DNA of 64,000 nucleotides from positions 248,001-312,000 of the forward strand of contig NZ_JAKZFC010000003.1 in NCBI RefSeq assembly GCF_022549215.1. Reading direction: 5' to 3'. A program made the position numbers and the translations under genes. Shown in pieces: positions 55,013 to 63,894 of this stretch. The notes beneath the pieces were generated by a model. It was not told the DNA's origin and did not search any database. It saw only the letters and a program-made list of their open reading frames with translations. Every line of letters begins with the position of its first letter. Position 1 is the first letter of the stretch. Source of the DNA: Solibacillus palustris. Lineage in GTDB: Bacteria > Bacillota > Bacilli > Bacillales_A > Planococcaceae.

Positions 55013-55513
55013 TTAAACCTTTTGCACATAAATATTTTCATGCACGACAATTGTATCCGCAAAATAGTCGGCAATACTTTTATTATTCGGTGCAAATGCG
55101 ACAATTACATATGGTAAATATAACATCGTCCCATTAATAAAGCGTCCTACTCCTTCACGGAATAATACTGTCATCCAGTCTAATGGTTCCCCATTCTCTT
55201 TTTGCACTTTTAACCCAAATACCATTTTGCCTAAAGTTTGTTTAAAGAACTTCGTCATCAATACGAAGTACACATAAAAGATTATCCCCGATATAATCGT
55301 ATATGGTGCGTACCAAATTTCACCCGTTACGCTCCAATCCATCACTGCGAATAATGGCTTTACTGCAATTCCTACAATTGCTGCAATAACTAGCGAATCT
55401 ATGACAAAAGCCCAAAATCGCATCCAAAAGCCACCTGTTTTAAGTTGAAGAGAAGGCTCTACTACGACTGGTTTCGTATCAATCGTATTTACTTCTTCGA
55501 TTATGTCCGACAT
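55013..55513 (-). CDS. yteJ: RDD family membrane protein YteJ
   Basis: A 166-residue membrane protein. The RDD signature is here GFWMRFWAFVIDSLVIAAIV, followed by two more hydrophobic helices and QTLGKMVFGLKVQKENGEPL. I start at ATG 55513 with GGAGGGGTTACG upstream, 16 nt after the sppA stop; an earlier in-frame start overlaps sppA. In B. subtilis yteJ and sppA form one sigma-W operon linked to resistance to lantibiotics, and the same order and promoter are seen here. Confidence 0.9.
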   Translation of the reverse strand: MSDIIEEVNTIDTKPVVVEPSLQLKTGGFWMRFWAFVIDSLVIAAIVGIAVKPLFAVMDWSVTGEIWYAPYTIISGIIFYVYFVLMTKFFKQTLGKMVFGLKVQKENGEPLDWMTVLFREGVGRFINGTMLYLPYVIVAFAPNNKSIADYFADTIVVHENIYVQKV

Positions 55514-55529
55514 CGTAACCCCTCCTAAT

Positions 55530-56540
55530 CTATTGTTCTCCATATAAATACATCATACGCGGTGAGCTTGTTGATGAAATAATTTTTGAAATTGCTTGTG
55601 TTTCCACTGAAGGACTAAACATTGAACCAATTTTAACGCCTAATAACGAAGCCCAGCTATCTGATTCCGTTGCATATTCAAATAACTCTGCGTCCTCTAA
55701 TCCTTGTTCCGTACGTAATGCGCTTAACGCTGTATTTTCATTACCGATTTCATCTACTAATCCCGCTTTTAATGCTTGCGTACCGCCTAAAATTCGCCCA
55801 TCCGCAACTTTCTTTACATCTACTTCTGACATACCACGACCTTGTTCAATAATGTCGACAAATTCTTCATACGATTCATCAATCATTTCTTGTAGCATTG
55901 CTTTCTCCTCTGCTGTAGATGGACGACTGCCTCCGAACATATCCTTATGCGCACCTGATTTGATTGTTTCAAATTCAATTCCTACTTTTTCTGCTAACTT
56001 GCTATAGTTAAGTGATTGCATAATGACACCAATCGAACCTGTAATCGTTTCACGCTGCGCAAAAATTTTGTCTGCTGGCGCTGAAATATAATAACCACCT
56101 GAGGCAGCCATTGAGCCCATTGATACATAAATTGGTATTTGCTTTTCTTCTTTAATTTGAACAAGCTTTTCATGGATTTCAGCTGATTCAATAACACCGC
56201 CACCTGGAGAATCTACAGAAAGCAATACAGCTTTAACTGTATCATCCATTAAAACAGCATCTAACTGTTCCATAAAAGCTTGATGATTATATTCAACCGT
56301 TTCCCAAACACTCGGTTCTCCTACATCTTGAATGACACCACTTACCGTTAAATGGGCAATCCGATTTGAAATTTCACCCGATTCAATCACATTTTCATAC
56401 GTTAAATTTTGTGTTCCAAGCATGCTGTCAAAGCTCGTCAAAAAATCTGTTTTAAAGATCGTAATAATTGTATTTATTCCGATAGAAAAGAATAATAATA
56501 CCGCTGCGATAATGAGCGCAACTACACGTTTTGTATTCAT
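55530..56540 (-). CDS. sppA: Signal peptide peptidase SppA
   Basis: A 336-residue membrane-anchored serine protease that clears leftover signal peptides. One N-terminal membrane helix (5-27) is followed by a ClpP-like domain. The catalytic Ser147 (GSMAASGGYYIS) and Lys199 (SGAHKD) occupy the same numbers as the Ser-Lys dyad of B. subtilis SppA. AGGAGGCTATAAAA precedes the ATG. It heads sppA-yteJ under a sigma-W type promoter, consistent with an envelope-stress role. Confidence 0.96.
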   Translation of the reverse strand: MNTKRVVALIIAAVLLFFSIGINTIITIFKTDFLTSFDSMLGTQNLTYENVIESGEISNRIAHLTVSGVIQDVGEPSVWETVEYNHQAFMEQLDAVLMDDTVKAVLLSVDSPGGGVIESAEIHEKLVQIKEEKQIPIYVSMGSMAASGGYYISAPADKIFAQRETITGSIGVIMQSLNYSKLAEKVGIEFETIKSGAHKDMFGGSRPSTAEEKAMLQEMIDESYEEFVDIIEQGRGMSEVDVKKVADGRILGGTQALKAGLVDEIGNENTALSALRTEQGLEDAELFEYATESDSWASLLGVKIGSMFSPSVETQAISKIISSTSSPRMMYLYGEQ

Positions 56541-56562
56541 TTTTATAGCCTCCTTTGTTTAT

Positions 56563-56591
56563 TGTACGAAAGTATTTTACATAAAGTTTCA
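56563..56591 (-). promoter_or_regulatory. Sigma-W type promoter of sppA-yteJ
   Basis: On the minus strand TGAAAC (56591-56586), a 17-nt spacer and CGTACA (56568-56563). B. subtilis sppA-yteJ is a known sigma-W operon, which supports the call. Confidence 0.82.
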
Positions 56592-56609
56592 ACTTTCTAC
56601 AAAACTAGC

Positions 56610-56644
56610 CCAAAATAAAGAGGGTGGAAAAATAACCACCCTCA
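56610..56644 (-). terminator. Terminator of the acyl-CoA synthetase gene
   Basis: GAGGGTGG and CCACCCTC form an 8-bp GC-rich stem; the minus strand continues with TTTATTTTGG. Confidence 0.8.
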
Positions 56645-56675
56645 ATATTACCCAGGAAATAAATCGAAATAGCTG

Positions 56676-58250
56676 TTATTTTGTTGCTTTTACGCGTAGT
56701 TCAACGCGGCGAATTTTGCCGGAAATTGTTTTTGGTAGCTCATCTAAAAACTCAATAATTCGTGGATATTTATATGGAGCTGTTAGTTGCTTCACATGGT
56801 TTTGCAATTCTTCAATAATTGTTGGACTCTCTTTTAAACTAGCATCCTTTAAAACAATATATGCTTTTACGACATTCCCTCGAATTTCATCGGGACTTGC
56901 TACAACCGCGCATTCTTGAACAGCTGCGTGTTTTGTTAATGCATCCTCTACCTCAAATGGCCCGATTGTGTAGCCAGATGAAATAATAATATCGTCATTA
57001 CGCCCTTCAAACCAGAAATAACCGTCTTCATCCTTCGTTGCTCGGTCACCTGTTACATACCAATCGCCACGGAATTGAATCGCTGTGCGCTCAGGGTCTT
57101 TGTAATATCCTTTAAATAATGCCGGTGTCGATTTATGCACGGCAATATCGCCCACCTCACCTGTAGTGACTACTTCACCAAACTCATCGATTAAATCAAT
57201 GCGGTTACCAGGTGTTGGTTTCCCCATTGAACCTGAACGTAATTCTGTGTTCAGTAATGTACCAATTAATAATGTATTTTCCGTCTGACCATAGCCATCC
57301 CGTACAATAATTCGATGTTCACGCATAAATGTTTCTATAACTTCACGATTTAATGGCTCACCTGCAGATACCGCACTACGTAATGAGGCTAAATTGTAGG
57401 AGCCAAGTTGATCAAGTTTTGCCATCAACCGATATTCAGTTGGTGTACAGCATAGTACATTAATTTTTTGTTGTTCAATAATTTCTAAAAATGATTTTGC
57501 TTCGAACTTTCCTTTGTAGACAAAGCCCGTTGCTCCGCTACCAAGAACCGCTAAAAATGGACTCCAAATCCATTTCTGCCATCCTGGCGCAGCAGTTGCC
57601 CATACGATATCCCCATCTTGCACACCAAGCCACTCGCTCGCGGTTGTACGTAAATGCGCATAGCCCCAACCGTGTGTATGCATTACCCCTTTTGGATTGC
57701 CAGTTGTGCCAGAAGTATAAGCTAAAAATGCCAAGTCATCTGCATTTGTTGCAACAGCATTAAAATCAGTTGGCTGCTCATTTGCTAACTCCATTAGTGA
57801 CAGCCAATCTTCATGTTTTTCACCAATAATAAAGCATTTAACATTCGCTAAGTTTTTGACTTGCTCAAATTCTTTTACAAACTGCTCTTGCACAATAACT
57901 GCCTTAGCGTCTGAGTGGATTAAACGATAGTCAATATCTTTTGCGCGAAGCAATTCCGAACTAGGTATAATAACTAATCCCGCTTTTAACGCACCAATAT
58001 ATGATACATACGCTTCTAAACAACGAGGCAACATTATTAAAATAACGTCCCCTTTTGTTAAGCCTTGTGCGATAAAGGCATTGGCTGCCTGATTTGCTTT
58101 TTCAAGGAGCGCTTCGTATGTATACTGCGCTTGTTCGCCGTTTTCCTCTTGAATAATAAGTGCTGTTTTTTCCGATTTATTGCGGTGTTTTTCAAATTCA
58201 TCCGCAATATTGTACTTTTGTGGCGCTAATAATTGTTCATAATTCACCAT
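56676..58250 (-). CDS. AMP-forming acyl-CoA synthetase, YtcI/MbcS-like
   Basis: A 524-residue ANL-superfamily ligase activating a carboxylate to its acyl-adenylate and then acyl-CoA. Motifs: LAYTSGTTGNPKGVMHTHGW (P-loop), RDGYGQTENTLLI, and the hinge region WYVTGDRATKDEDGYFWFEG with the C-terminal lysine in LPKTISGKIRR. Closest in layout to the medium/branched-chain MbcS (YtcI) group, which lies in this genomic neighbourhood in B. subtilis. Start at ATG 58250 follows AAGGGGGAAGTTTG. The natural acid (isobutyrate-like or medium-chain) is an inference. Confidence 0.9.
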   Translation of the reverse strand: MVNYEQLLAPQKYNIADEFEKHRNKSEKTALIIQEENGEQAQYTYEALLEKANQAANAFIAQGLTKGDVILIMLPRCLEAYVSYIGALKAGLVIIPSSELLRAKDIDYRLIHSDAKAVIVQEQFVKEFEQVKNLANVKCFIIGEKHEDWLSLMELANEQPTDFNAVATNADDLAFLAYTSGTTGNPKGVMHTHGWGYAHLRTTASEWLGVQDGDIVWATAAPGWQKWIWSPFLAVLGSGATGFVYKGKFEAKSFLEIIEQQKINVLCCTPTEYRLMAKLDQLGSYNLASLRSAVSAGEPLNREVIETFMREHRIIVRDGYGQTENTLLIGTLLNTELRSGSMGKPTPGNRIDLIDEFGEVVTTGEVGDIAVHKSTPALFKGYYKDPERTAIQFRGDWYVTGDRATKDEDGYFWFEGRNDDIIISSGYTIGPFEVEDALTKHAAVQECAVVASPDEIRGNVVKAYIVLKDASLKESPTIIEELQNHVKQLTAPYKYPRIIEFLDELPKTISGKIRRVELRVKATK

Positions 58251-58362
58251 CAAACTTCCCCCTTGTTTGAAAAAATGATACTCTCCATTTTAGTATAATA
58301 ATTCATCGCTATAAATTCAAAAAATCCCATCAAAAATTTCGAATAAATTATTTAGTTGACGT

Positions 58363-58411
58363 CAAAAATAAAAGGAATGCCTACATCTGTAGGCACTCCC
58401 TTTATTTTTTA
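58363..58411. terminator. Terminator downstream of sspA
   Basis: AAAATAAAAGGAATGCCTACA and TGTAGGCACTCCCTTTATTTT-like arms (over 18 bp, one or two mismatches) surround a TC loop, with T-runs on both strands. Confidence 0.88.
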
Positions 58412-58415
58412 CTTA

Positions 58416-58625
58416 TTATTGATTTGATTTTCCGCGTAATTGTTGTTCAGCCATTTGAACTAGGCGTTTTGTAATTTCGCCACCAACTGAACCGTTTGCG
58501 CGTGATGAAGCGTCTGGGCCAAGTTGCACTCCGAACTCTTGTGCGATTTCGTATTTCATTTGATCAAGTGCTTGTTGTGCTCCAGGAACTCGTAATTTGT
58601 TTGAGCTACCGTTGTTGTTTGTCAT
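58416..58625 (-). CDS. sspA: Small acid-soluble spore protein, alpha/beta type
   Basis: A 69-residue protein that coats spore DNA and shields it from UV and heat. The two conserved segments are present: [20 protein letters not shown], containing the germination-protease cleavage site, and [19 protein letters not shown]. Start ATG 58625 follows GGAGGTGAGCAACAC. A sigma-G promoter lies upstream, so it is made in the forespore. Its place beside thiI matches sspA of B. subtilis. Confidence 0.95.
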   Translation of the reverse strand: MTNNNGSSNKLRVPGAQQALDQMKYEIAQEFGVQLGPDASSRANGSVGGEITKRLVQMAEQQLRGKSNQ

Positions 58626-58649
58626 GTGTTGCTCACCTCCTTGTGCAAT

Positions 58650-58679
58650 TAGAATGCGCAGGATGAAAGTTTTCATACA
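58650..58679 (-). promoter_or_regulatory. Sigma-G promoter of sspA
   Basis: On the minus strand TGTATG (58679-58674), a 17-nt spacer and CATTCTA (58656-58650). This fits the forespore sigma-G pattern (TGnATA/CATnnTA). Confidence 0.78.
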
Positions 58680-58737
58680 CATTAGAAAACAGGTAATTCC
58701 TACTTCTAATAGGAAATACGCTACAACTTTTCACAAA

Positions 58738-59949
58738 TTATAGTAAGTCTGCAAATTGATCCTGTTTTGCTTCTTTTTGCGGGAAGCTATATACTTCGCG
58801 ATTTTTCACTGCACGCTCGATTAATTCATCAAATTCCGTGAAGCTTTCAAAATGTTGAACTTTTTCTAATTTTGGCTTTGTTTTCGGACTAGATGGCGTA
58901 AAAATCGTACAGCAATCCTCATATGGCTGAATCGATGTTTCATACGTACCGATTTTTTCAGCAATTTTAATAATATCGTTTTTATCTGCTGAGATCAGTG
59001 GGCGTAAAATAGGTGTGCTTGTTACATCATTAATTGCTGTTAAGCTTTCTAATGTTTGCGAAGCTACTTGTCCTAAGCTTTCACCTGTAACAATTCCTAA
59101 TGCACCCACTTCTTCTCGCACACGGTCTGCTACTTTCATCATCATACGACGTGTTGACGTCATGGACATATTATCCGGTACAGCATCTTTAACTGCTACT
59201 TGTAATTCAGTAAAAGGAATTACGAATAAACGGACACGCGCACCAAATTTTGTTAATTCATTCGCTAAGTCTTTCACTTTTTGTAACGCATTATCACTTG
59301 TGTACGGTGGACTGAAGAAATGAATCGCGTCAATACGTACACCACGCTTCATCATTAAATAACCAGCAACTGGACTATCGATTCCACCAGAAAGCATAAG
59401 TAATGATTTACCATTTGAACCAATTGGCATACCACCAGCACCTCGGATGACTTGTGCCATCATATAAATTGCATCTTCACGTACTTCAATACGTAATGCC
59501 ACTTCTGGATTTTTCACTTGTACTTTAAAGTTTGGGAACTGTGGTAACAGTGTCGCACCCATTTCACGCTGTAATTCATGTGTGTTTAACGGGAACATTT
59601 TATCAGTACGGTGCACTTCAACTTTAAACGTTACCAGTTCGCGGTCACGATAATCTTCTAAAATTTCAACAGCTAAAGCTTTCATTGTATCTAAATCTTT
59701 TTCACAAGAAGCAACAGGACTGAATGATTGGATACCGAATACATGTGGTAAACGCTCCATTAATACATCGAACTTTTCTTGGTTTTCGATTTCGATAAAC
59801 ATACGATCGCGCTCAGCACGAATTTTTAGTGGCGCGATATCATGGAATGAATAACGCACATTGTCACGTAAACGGCTAATGAAGTCTTTTTTGTTACGAC
59901 CTTTCGTCGATAATTCACCGTAGCGAATTAAAATTTCTTTAAAAATCAT
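58738..59949 (-). CDS. thiI: tRNA 4-thiouridine synthetase/thiamine sulfur carrier ThiI
   Basis: A 403-residue adenylating sulfurtransferase that makes 4-thiouridine in tRNA. An N-terminal ferredoxin-like part and THUMP domain (about 60-165) precede the ATP pyrophosphatase domain with the PP-loop LMLSGGIDSPVAGYLMMKRG. The rhodanese extension of E. coli ThiI is absent, as in other bacilli, so sulfur should come directly from the desulfurase. Its start overlaps the end of the desulfurase gene by 4 nt, coupling the pair. Confidence 0.96.
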   Translation of the reverse strand: MIFKEILIRYGELSTKGRNKKDFISRLRDNVRYSFHDIAPLKIRAERDRMFIEIENQEKFDVLMERLPHVFGIQSFSPVASCEKDLDTMKALAVEILEDYRDRELVTFKVEVHRTDKMFPLNTHELQREMGATLLPQFPNFKVQVKNPEVALRIEVREDAIYMMAQVIRGAGGMPIGSNGKSLLMLSGGIDSPVAGYLMMKRGVRIDAIHFFSPPYTSDNALQKVKDLANELTKFGARVRLFVIPFTELQVAVKDAVPDNMSMTSTRRMMMKVADRVREEVGALGIVTGESLGQVASQTLESLTAINDVTSTPILRPLISADKNDIIKIAEKIGTYETSIQPYEDCCTIFTPSSPKTKPKLEKVQHFESFTEFDELIERAVKNREVYSFPQKEAKQDQFADLL

Positions 59950-61094
59950 GATGTAAATTCTCCTTTTAACTCTTTCATCACTGCTATAAATTGCTTTTTA
60001 AATGCTTCGATATCAGCATCTGTATTATTTGCGCCAAAGCTAATGCGTAGTACACCGTTTTTAAAACGGCTATCCATATTTAACGCTTCGACAACGTGGC
60101 TTGTTTTCGTTTGTTTTGATGAACATGCACTAGACGTTGACACAATGATATCACGTTTTTGTAGCGCATTAATTAACACTTCACCTTTTAAGCCTCTTAC
60201 ACTGAAACTCATAATATGTGGTGCACCATTACGAGATGATAATACATATACTTCTTCACCGAATCTAGCAAAGAAATCATGTAAATCATTGGCCCATCTT
60301 TTATAGTTTTCAACGTGTTGTGGCATTGCTTCAATTGCTAAACGTGCTGCTTTTGCCATTGCAACGGCTTGAGGTACTGCTACTGTACCGCTACGTAAAC
60401 CAAACTCTTGCCCACCACCAACGATAAAAGGCTTAACTTGTGGCTTTTTGCGGAATGCTAACACCCCTGTTCCCTTTAACGCATGAATTTTATGACCAGA
60501 AATTGAAATTAAGTCCGGCCCTTTTTCACCATTAAATCGGATTGGCAATTTACCAAAGCTTTGAATCGCATCAACATGTAGCATCGCTTGACATGTTTCA
60601 TGAATCAGCTCAGCGGCCTGCTCAATTGGCTGGATGGCCCCCATTTCATTATTTACGTGCATAATGCTGACGATAATTGTATCTTTACGTAGTTTTGCAC
60701 GTAATTCGTCTAATGAAATAACACCTTGTTTGTCGACTTTTAAATAATCGATTTCGTAACCTTCTGATGCAAGTCGTTTTGTTGCTTCTAAAATCGATGG
60801 ATGCTCGATTTCTGTTGTAATGATGTGCTTTCCACGGAAGTCACTTGATTTTGCTAAACCGTAAAGCGCTGCGTTATTTGACTCTGTACCACTTGCTGTA
60901 AAGAGCACATTTTTTTCTTCTGTATTTAAAAGTTGTGCAAGCTGTTCGCGTGCTTTTGTAAGTAATGCATTTGACTCAACACCTGCTTTATGAATCGACG
61001 ACGGATTCGCAAAGTATTGTTCATTCACTTGAATAAATGCTTGTAGTACCTCTTTGTGCGGCTTTGTTGTCGCACTATTATCTAAATAGATCAT
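59946..61094 (-). CDS. nifZ: Cysteine desulfurase partner of ThiI (NifZ-like)
   Basis: A 382-residue PLP enzyme releasing sulfur from cysteine as an enzyme persulfide. The PLP lysine is in SISGHKIHALKGTGVL and the persulfide cysteine in STSSACSSKQTK, a long-loop NifS/IscS type. N-terminal MIYLDNSATTKPHKEVL is standard. The 4-nt overlap with thiI shows that it is the dedicated donor for tRNA thiolation, as NifZ is in B. subtilis. The upstream ezrA gene is separated by a terminator. Confidence 0.93.
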   Translation of the reverse strand: MIYLDNSATTKPHKEVLQAFIQVNEQYFANPSSIHKAGVESNALLTKAREQLAQLLNTEEKNVLFTASGTESNNAALYGLAKSSDFRGKHIITTEIEHPSILEATKRLASEGYEIDYLKVDKQGVISLDELRAKLRKDTIIVSIMHVNNEMGAIQPIEQAAELIHETCQAMLHVDAIQSFGKLPIRFNGEKGPDLISISGHKIHALKGTGVLAFRKKPQVKPFIVGGGQEFGLRSGTVAVPQAVAMAKAARLAIEAMPQHVENYKRWANDLHDFFARFGEEVYVLSSRNGAPHIMSFSVRGLKGEVLINALQKRDIIVSTSSACSSKQTKTSHVVEALNMDSRFKNGVLRISFGANNTDADIEAFKKQFIAVMKELKGEFTS

Positions 61095-61125
61095 TTTTCC
61101 ATACCTTCTTTTTAGAACTAGTTTC

Positions 61126-61181
61126 CGTAAGAAAAAGGGCTCGTTCCGAAATAACCTCCCGAACTGCCCCTTGTTCTTTTT
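61126..61181 (-). terminator. Terminator of ezrA
   Basis: Left arm AAGGGCTCGTTCC and right arm CGAACTGCCCCTT form a long stem with small bulges; the minus strand runs into TTTTTCTTACGG. Confidence 0.75.
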
Positions 61182-61227
61182 GCTTATATATTATACCGCT
61201 AAAATACGTAACATGTAACCGTTATGC

Positions 61228-62931
61228 TTATGAATTTGATAGTAATTGCTCCTGCACTAATTCTTCGATACCTTTAATAGCGCTTGGATCGATCATTTCT
61301 ACTGCTTTTGCGGCATCTTCAAGTGCTTTCACATAGCGGAAGTTTTTAAATGCATCCTCTGCATCTAGTAAACTTTCATGTACTTGACGATTGCCTGCAC
61401 GGTAACGGTTACCATATTGAATTAAACGCTCAATGATTAAGACATTTTCAATCATTTCTTGTGCTTTGTCGTGTGTTTCTTCAATCGATTGTTTTGCAGT
61501 TAGTAAATGCTGATTTACTTGAATGATATTTAACGGCACTTCTTGTAAGCTTTGAATTACGACATAAATACGTTCCTCTGCTTCTTCTAAACGTACATCC
61601 ATTTCTTCTGGAATCCCCGGAATATTGGCACGGTTTAACAGACGTTCTGTATCTTGCAATGTACGTTTTAACAACTCTAAATCCGTGCGTGCTTTATTTT
61701 CATCGATACGTAGATTTTTTAATTGGTTTGAGAAGCGTTCTTGCTCTTCTGCAATACGGTCGATTTCCTCAGTAATTTCTGTAAGTTCTTGCTGTAAGCT
61801 AGAATACGCTGATTTTTCTTCTTGTACACGCATTGATAAAATTTCATAGCGCTTTTGCAAAACTTCTAAATGTTTTAAACCTACTTTTGGGATTTCTGCC
61901 TCTTTTTCTTGCAAGCGATAGCTATGCTGCACATACTCGACTTCATTATTGATGTCTTTCGTTAAGCGCATCACTTCTGTAATTGTGTTAAACATACTAG
62001 AACAATGGCGCTCTACATATTTACGCGACATAACCTCTTTTTCCAGCAAATCATAGAAATGATCAATTTCATCATTAATTTCTTGAATGCGAGGTGATAC
62101 CGCTTGTAAATTAAGCTCAGCAATCGCAGTTTTTAATGTAATTAGTTCGTTATCTAGTGCATCTAAGTATTCTGTTAGCTCTAGATGGCGCAAGTAATAG
62201 TTTTGCTCTTCCATTTCACGTTGACCATTTCTTAATTCATGAATAGCTGTTGGAATTTTTGTTTGAATTTCGGTTAATAATGTTGGTACTTCATTTAGCA
62301 GATTGAAAATTTCCTGTGCTTCGCTATTTAGCTGTAACACAATTTCACGCGCTTGTAAGTAATTACCTTCTTTTGTTAATCCATTAAACTCTTCAAATCT
62401 AGGTGAAAACTGTTCCAAACGCTTCTCTAACCCTTCTAATGCAGGGCCAAATGAATGTTGATGAGCTAAAATTGTTTTACGCGCAGAGCGGTAATATTCT
62501 TTTAGTTGTTCCATTTCAATGCGATTCTTTTCTTCACTACCGATTAATTCATCCAACTCTGCGATAATTTGTACACGTACTTGTTCACATTGTGTTAACT
62601 GTTGTTCAATTTCACGCTCAGTAGTAGATGCTTTTTTAAATTGGAAGCGGTCAATATGCTCTTCTGCATCAAATAGCATTTCATCAACTTTTGGAATTTG
62701 CTTATCCATAACATCTAGCCATCGATTACGCCAGTTTTCGAATAGTTCCTCTGTTTGACCATTCATATTTAGTGCTTTCACTTTTGCTAATTCTTCAAAA
62801 ATCGGATAATGTTGAATTTGTAATTTTTCTTTGTCTAATCGTCCTATTTCTGCATTATGCTTGCGTCGTACTACTAAGCCGGCTGTTAATAATGCTAATA
62901 GTATGACGACAACAATGATGATATACTCCAT
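61228..62931 (-). CDS. ezrA: Septation ring formation regulator EzrA
   Basis: A 567-residue cell-division protein that restrains FtsZ assembly and recruits wall-synthesis proteins to the septum. It has a single N-terminal transmembrane helix (residues 2-22, outside-in) and then spectrin-like coiled coils throughout, rich in Glu, Leu and Gln. A conserved C-terminal region includes ERLIQYGNRYRAGNRQVHES, matching the QNR-type patch that holds EzrA at midcell. Length is typical. It is divergent from hisJ. Confidence 0.95.
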   Translation of the reverse strand: MEYIIIVVVILLALLTAGLVVRRKHNAEIGRLDKEKLQIQHYPIFEELAKVKALNMNGQTEELFENWRNRWLDVMDKQIPKVDEMLFDAEEHIDRFQFKKASTTEREIEQQLTQCEQVRVQIIAELDELIGSEEKNRIEMEQLKEYYRSARKTILAHQHSFGPALEGLEKRLEQFSPRFEEFNGLTKEGNYLQAREIVLQLNSEAQEIFNLLNEVPTLLTEIQTKIPTAIHELRNGQREMEEQNYYLRHLELTEYLDALDNELITLKTAIAELNLQAVSPRIQEINDEIDHFYDLLEKEVMSRKYVERHCSSMFNTITEVMRLTKDINNEVEYVQHSYRLQEKEAEIPKVGLKHLEVLQKRYEILSMRVQEEKSAYSSLQQELTEITEEIDRIAEEQERFSNQLKNLRIDENKARTDLELLKRTLQDTERLLNRANIPGIPEEMDVRLEEAEERIYVVIQSLQEVPLNIIQVNQHLLTAKQSIEETHDKAQEMIENVLIIERLIQYGNRYRAGNRQVHESLLDAEDAFKNFRYVKALEDAAKAVEMIDPSAIKGIEELVQEQLLSNS

Positions 62932-63071
62932 TGTAAGCCCCCTAATCCCAAAAAAAAATCAATAAAGATAGCTATATACGTATTACTAATCATAACATGT
63001 TTTTTGGAATTTGTTTAACTATTTACAGGTTTTTTACTTCGAGAATCCCTTATTTTCAAAGGAGGACGCTA

Positions 63072-63878
63072 ATGAGAAAGCGAGACGGTCATATACATAC
63101 GCCTTTTTGCCCACATGGATCAGGCGATTCATTCGACAAGTACATTACTAAAGCAATAGATGAAGGTTTTACTGAAATCACATTCACCGAGCACGCACCA
63201 TTGCCAATTTCGTTTATCGACCCTACACCTGAAAAGGATTGCGGCATGAAACACGAATTGCTCACAGCATATTTTGGACAATTACAAGAATTAAAAGAAC
63301 GTTATAAAAAGCACATTATTATCAATATCGGTTTAGAAATTGATTATATTGTAGGTTTTGAACATGCAACTCGAAATTTTTTAAATGAAGTAGGACAAAT
63401 TCTTGATGATGCCATTCTTTCAGTACACTTTTTACAACATGCAGGAAACTATACATGCATTGATTTTTCTGAGGATGTATATTTACAATTTAGTGAACAA
63501 ATTGGTGGAATCGAAGCAATGTACTCCCTTTATTATGAGACGGTGAAGCAATCTATATTAGTCGATTTAGGACCTTACAAACCAAAGCGTATCGGGCATC
63601 CTACACTAATTCATAAATTCCAACTTGCACATAACCAATCGATCAATGACCGAGCACAAATCAAATCGGTGTTAGAGTTAATGCAAACACATGGCTATGA
63701 ACTTGATTTCAATAGTGCGGGATTAAGTAAAACCTATTGTCAGGAACCTTATCCAAATTATGAATATGCGGCTTTTGCTAAACAAATTGGTGTACCGATT
63801 GTTTTCGGTTCAGATGCACACACAGCAAATGATTTACATCAGCATTATTATGCGTTACAACAAAAACTAACTTTTTAA
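63072..63878 (+). CDS. hisJ: Histidinol-phosphatase, PHP family
   Basis: A 268-residue metal-dependent phosphatase for the penultimate step of histidine synthesis. The PHP metal motif is DGHIHTPFCPHGSGDS at the N-terminus, followed by FTEHAPLPISFID, then GLEIDY, SVHFLQ, HPTLIHKF and the closing FGSDAHTANDL. Start ATG 63072 follows AGGAGGACGCTA; the upstream open frame has no support. It lies between ezrA and ytsP, not in a his operon, as in B. subtilis. Confidence 0.94.
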   Translation: MRKRDGHIHTPFCPHGSGDSFDKYITKAIDEGFTEITFTEHAPLPISFIDPTPEKDCGMKHELLTAYFGQLQELKERYKKHIIINIGLEIDYIVGFEHATRNFLNEVGQILDDAILSVHFLQHAGNYTCIDFSEDVYLQFSEQIGGIEAMYSLYYETVKQSILVDLGPYKPKRIGHPTLIHKFQLAHNQSINDRAQIKSVLELMQTHGYELDFNSAGLSKTYCQEPYPNYEYAAFAKQIGVPIVFGSDAHTANDLHQHYYALQQKLTF

Positions 63879-63894
63879 ATTTGGAGGCTTTTTT

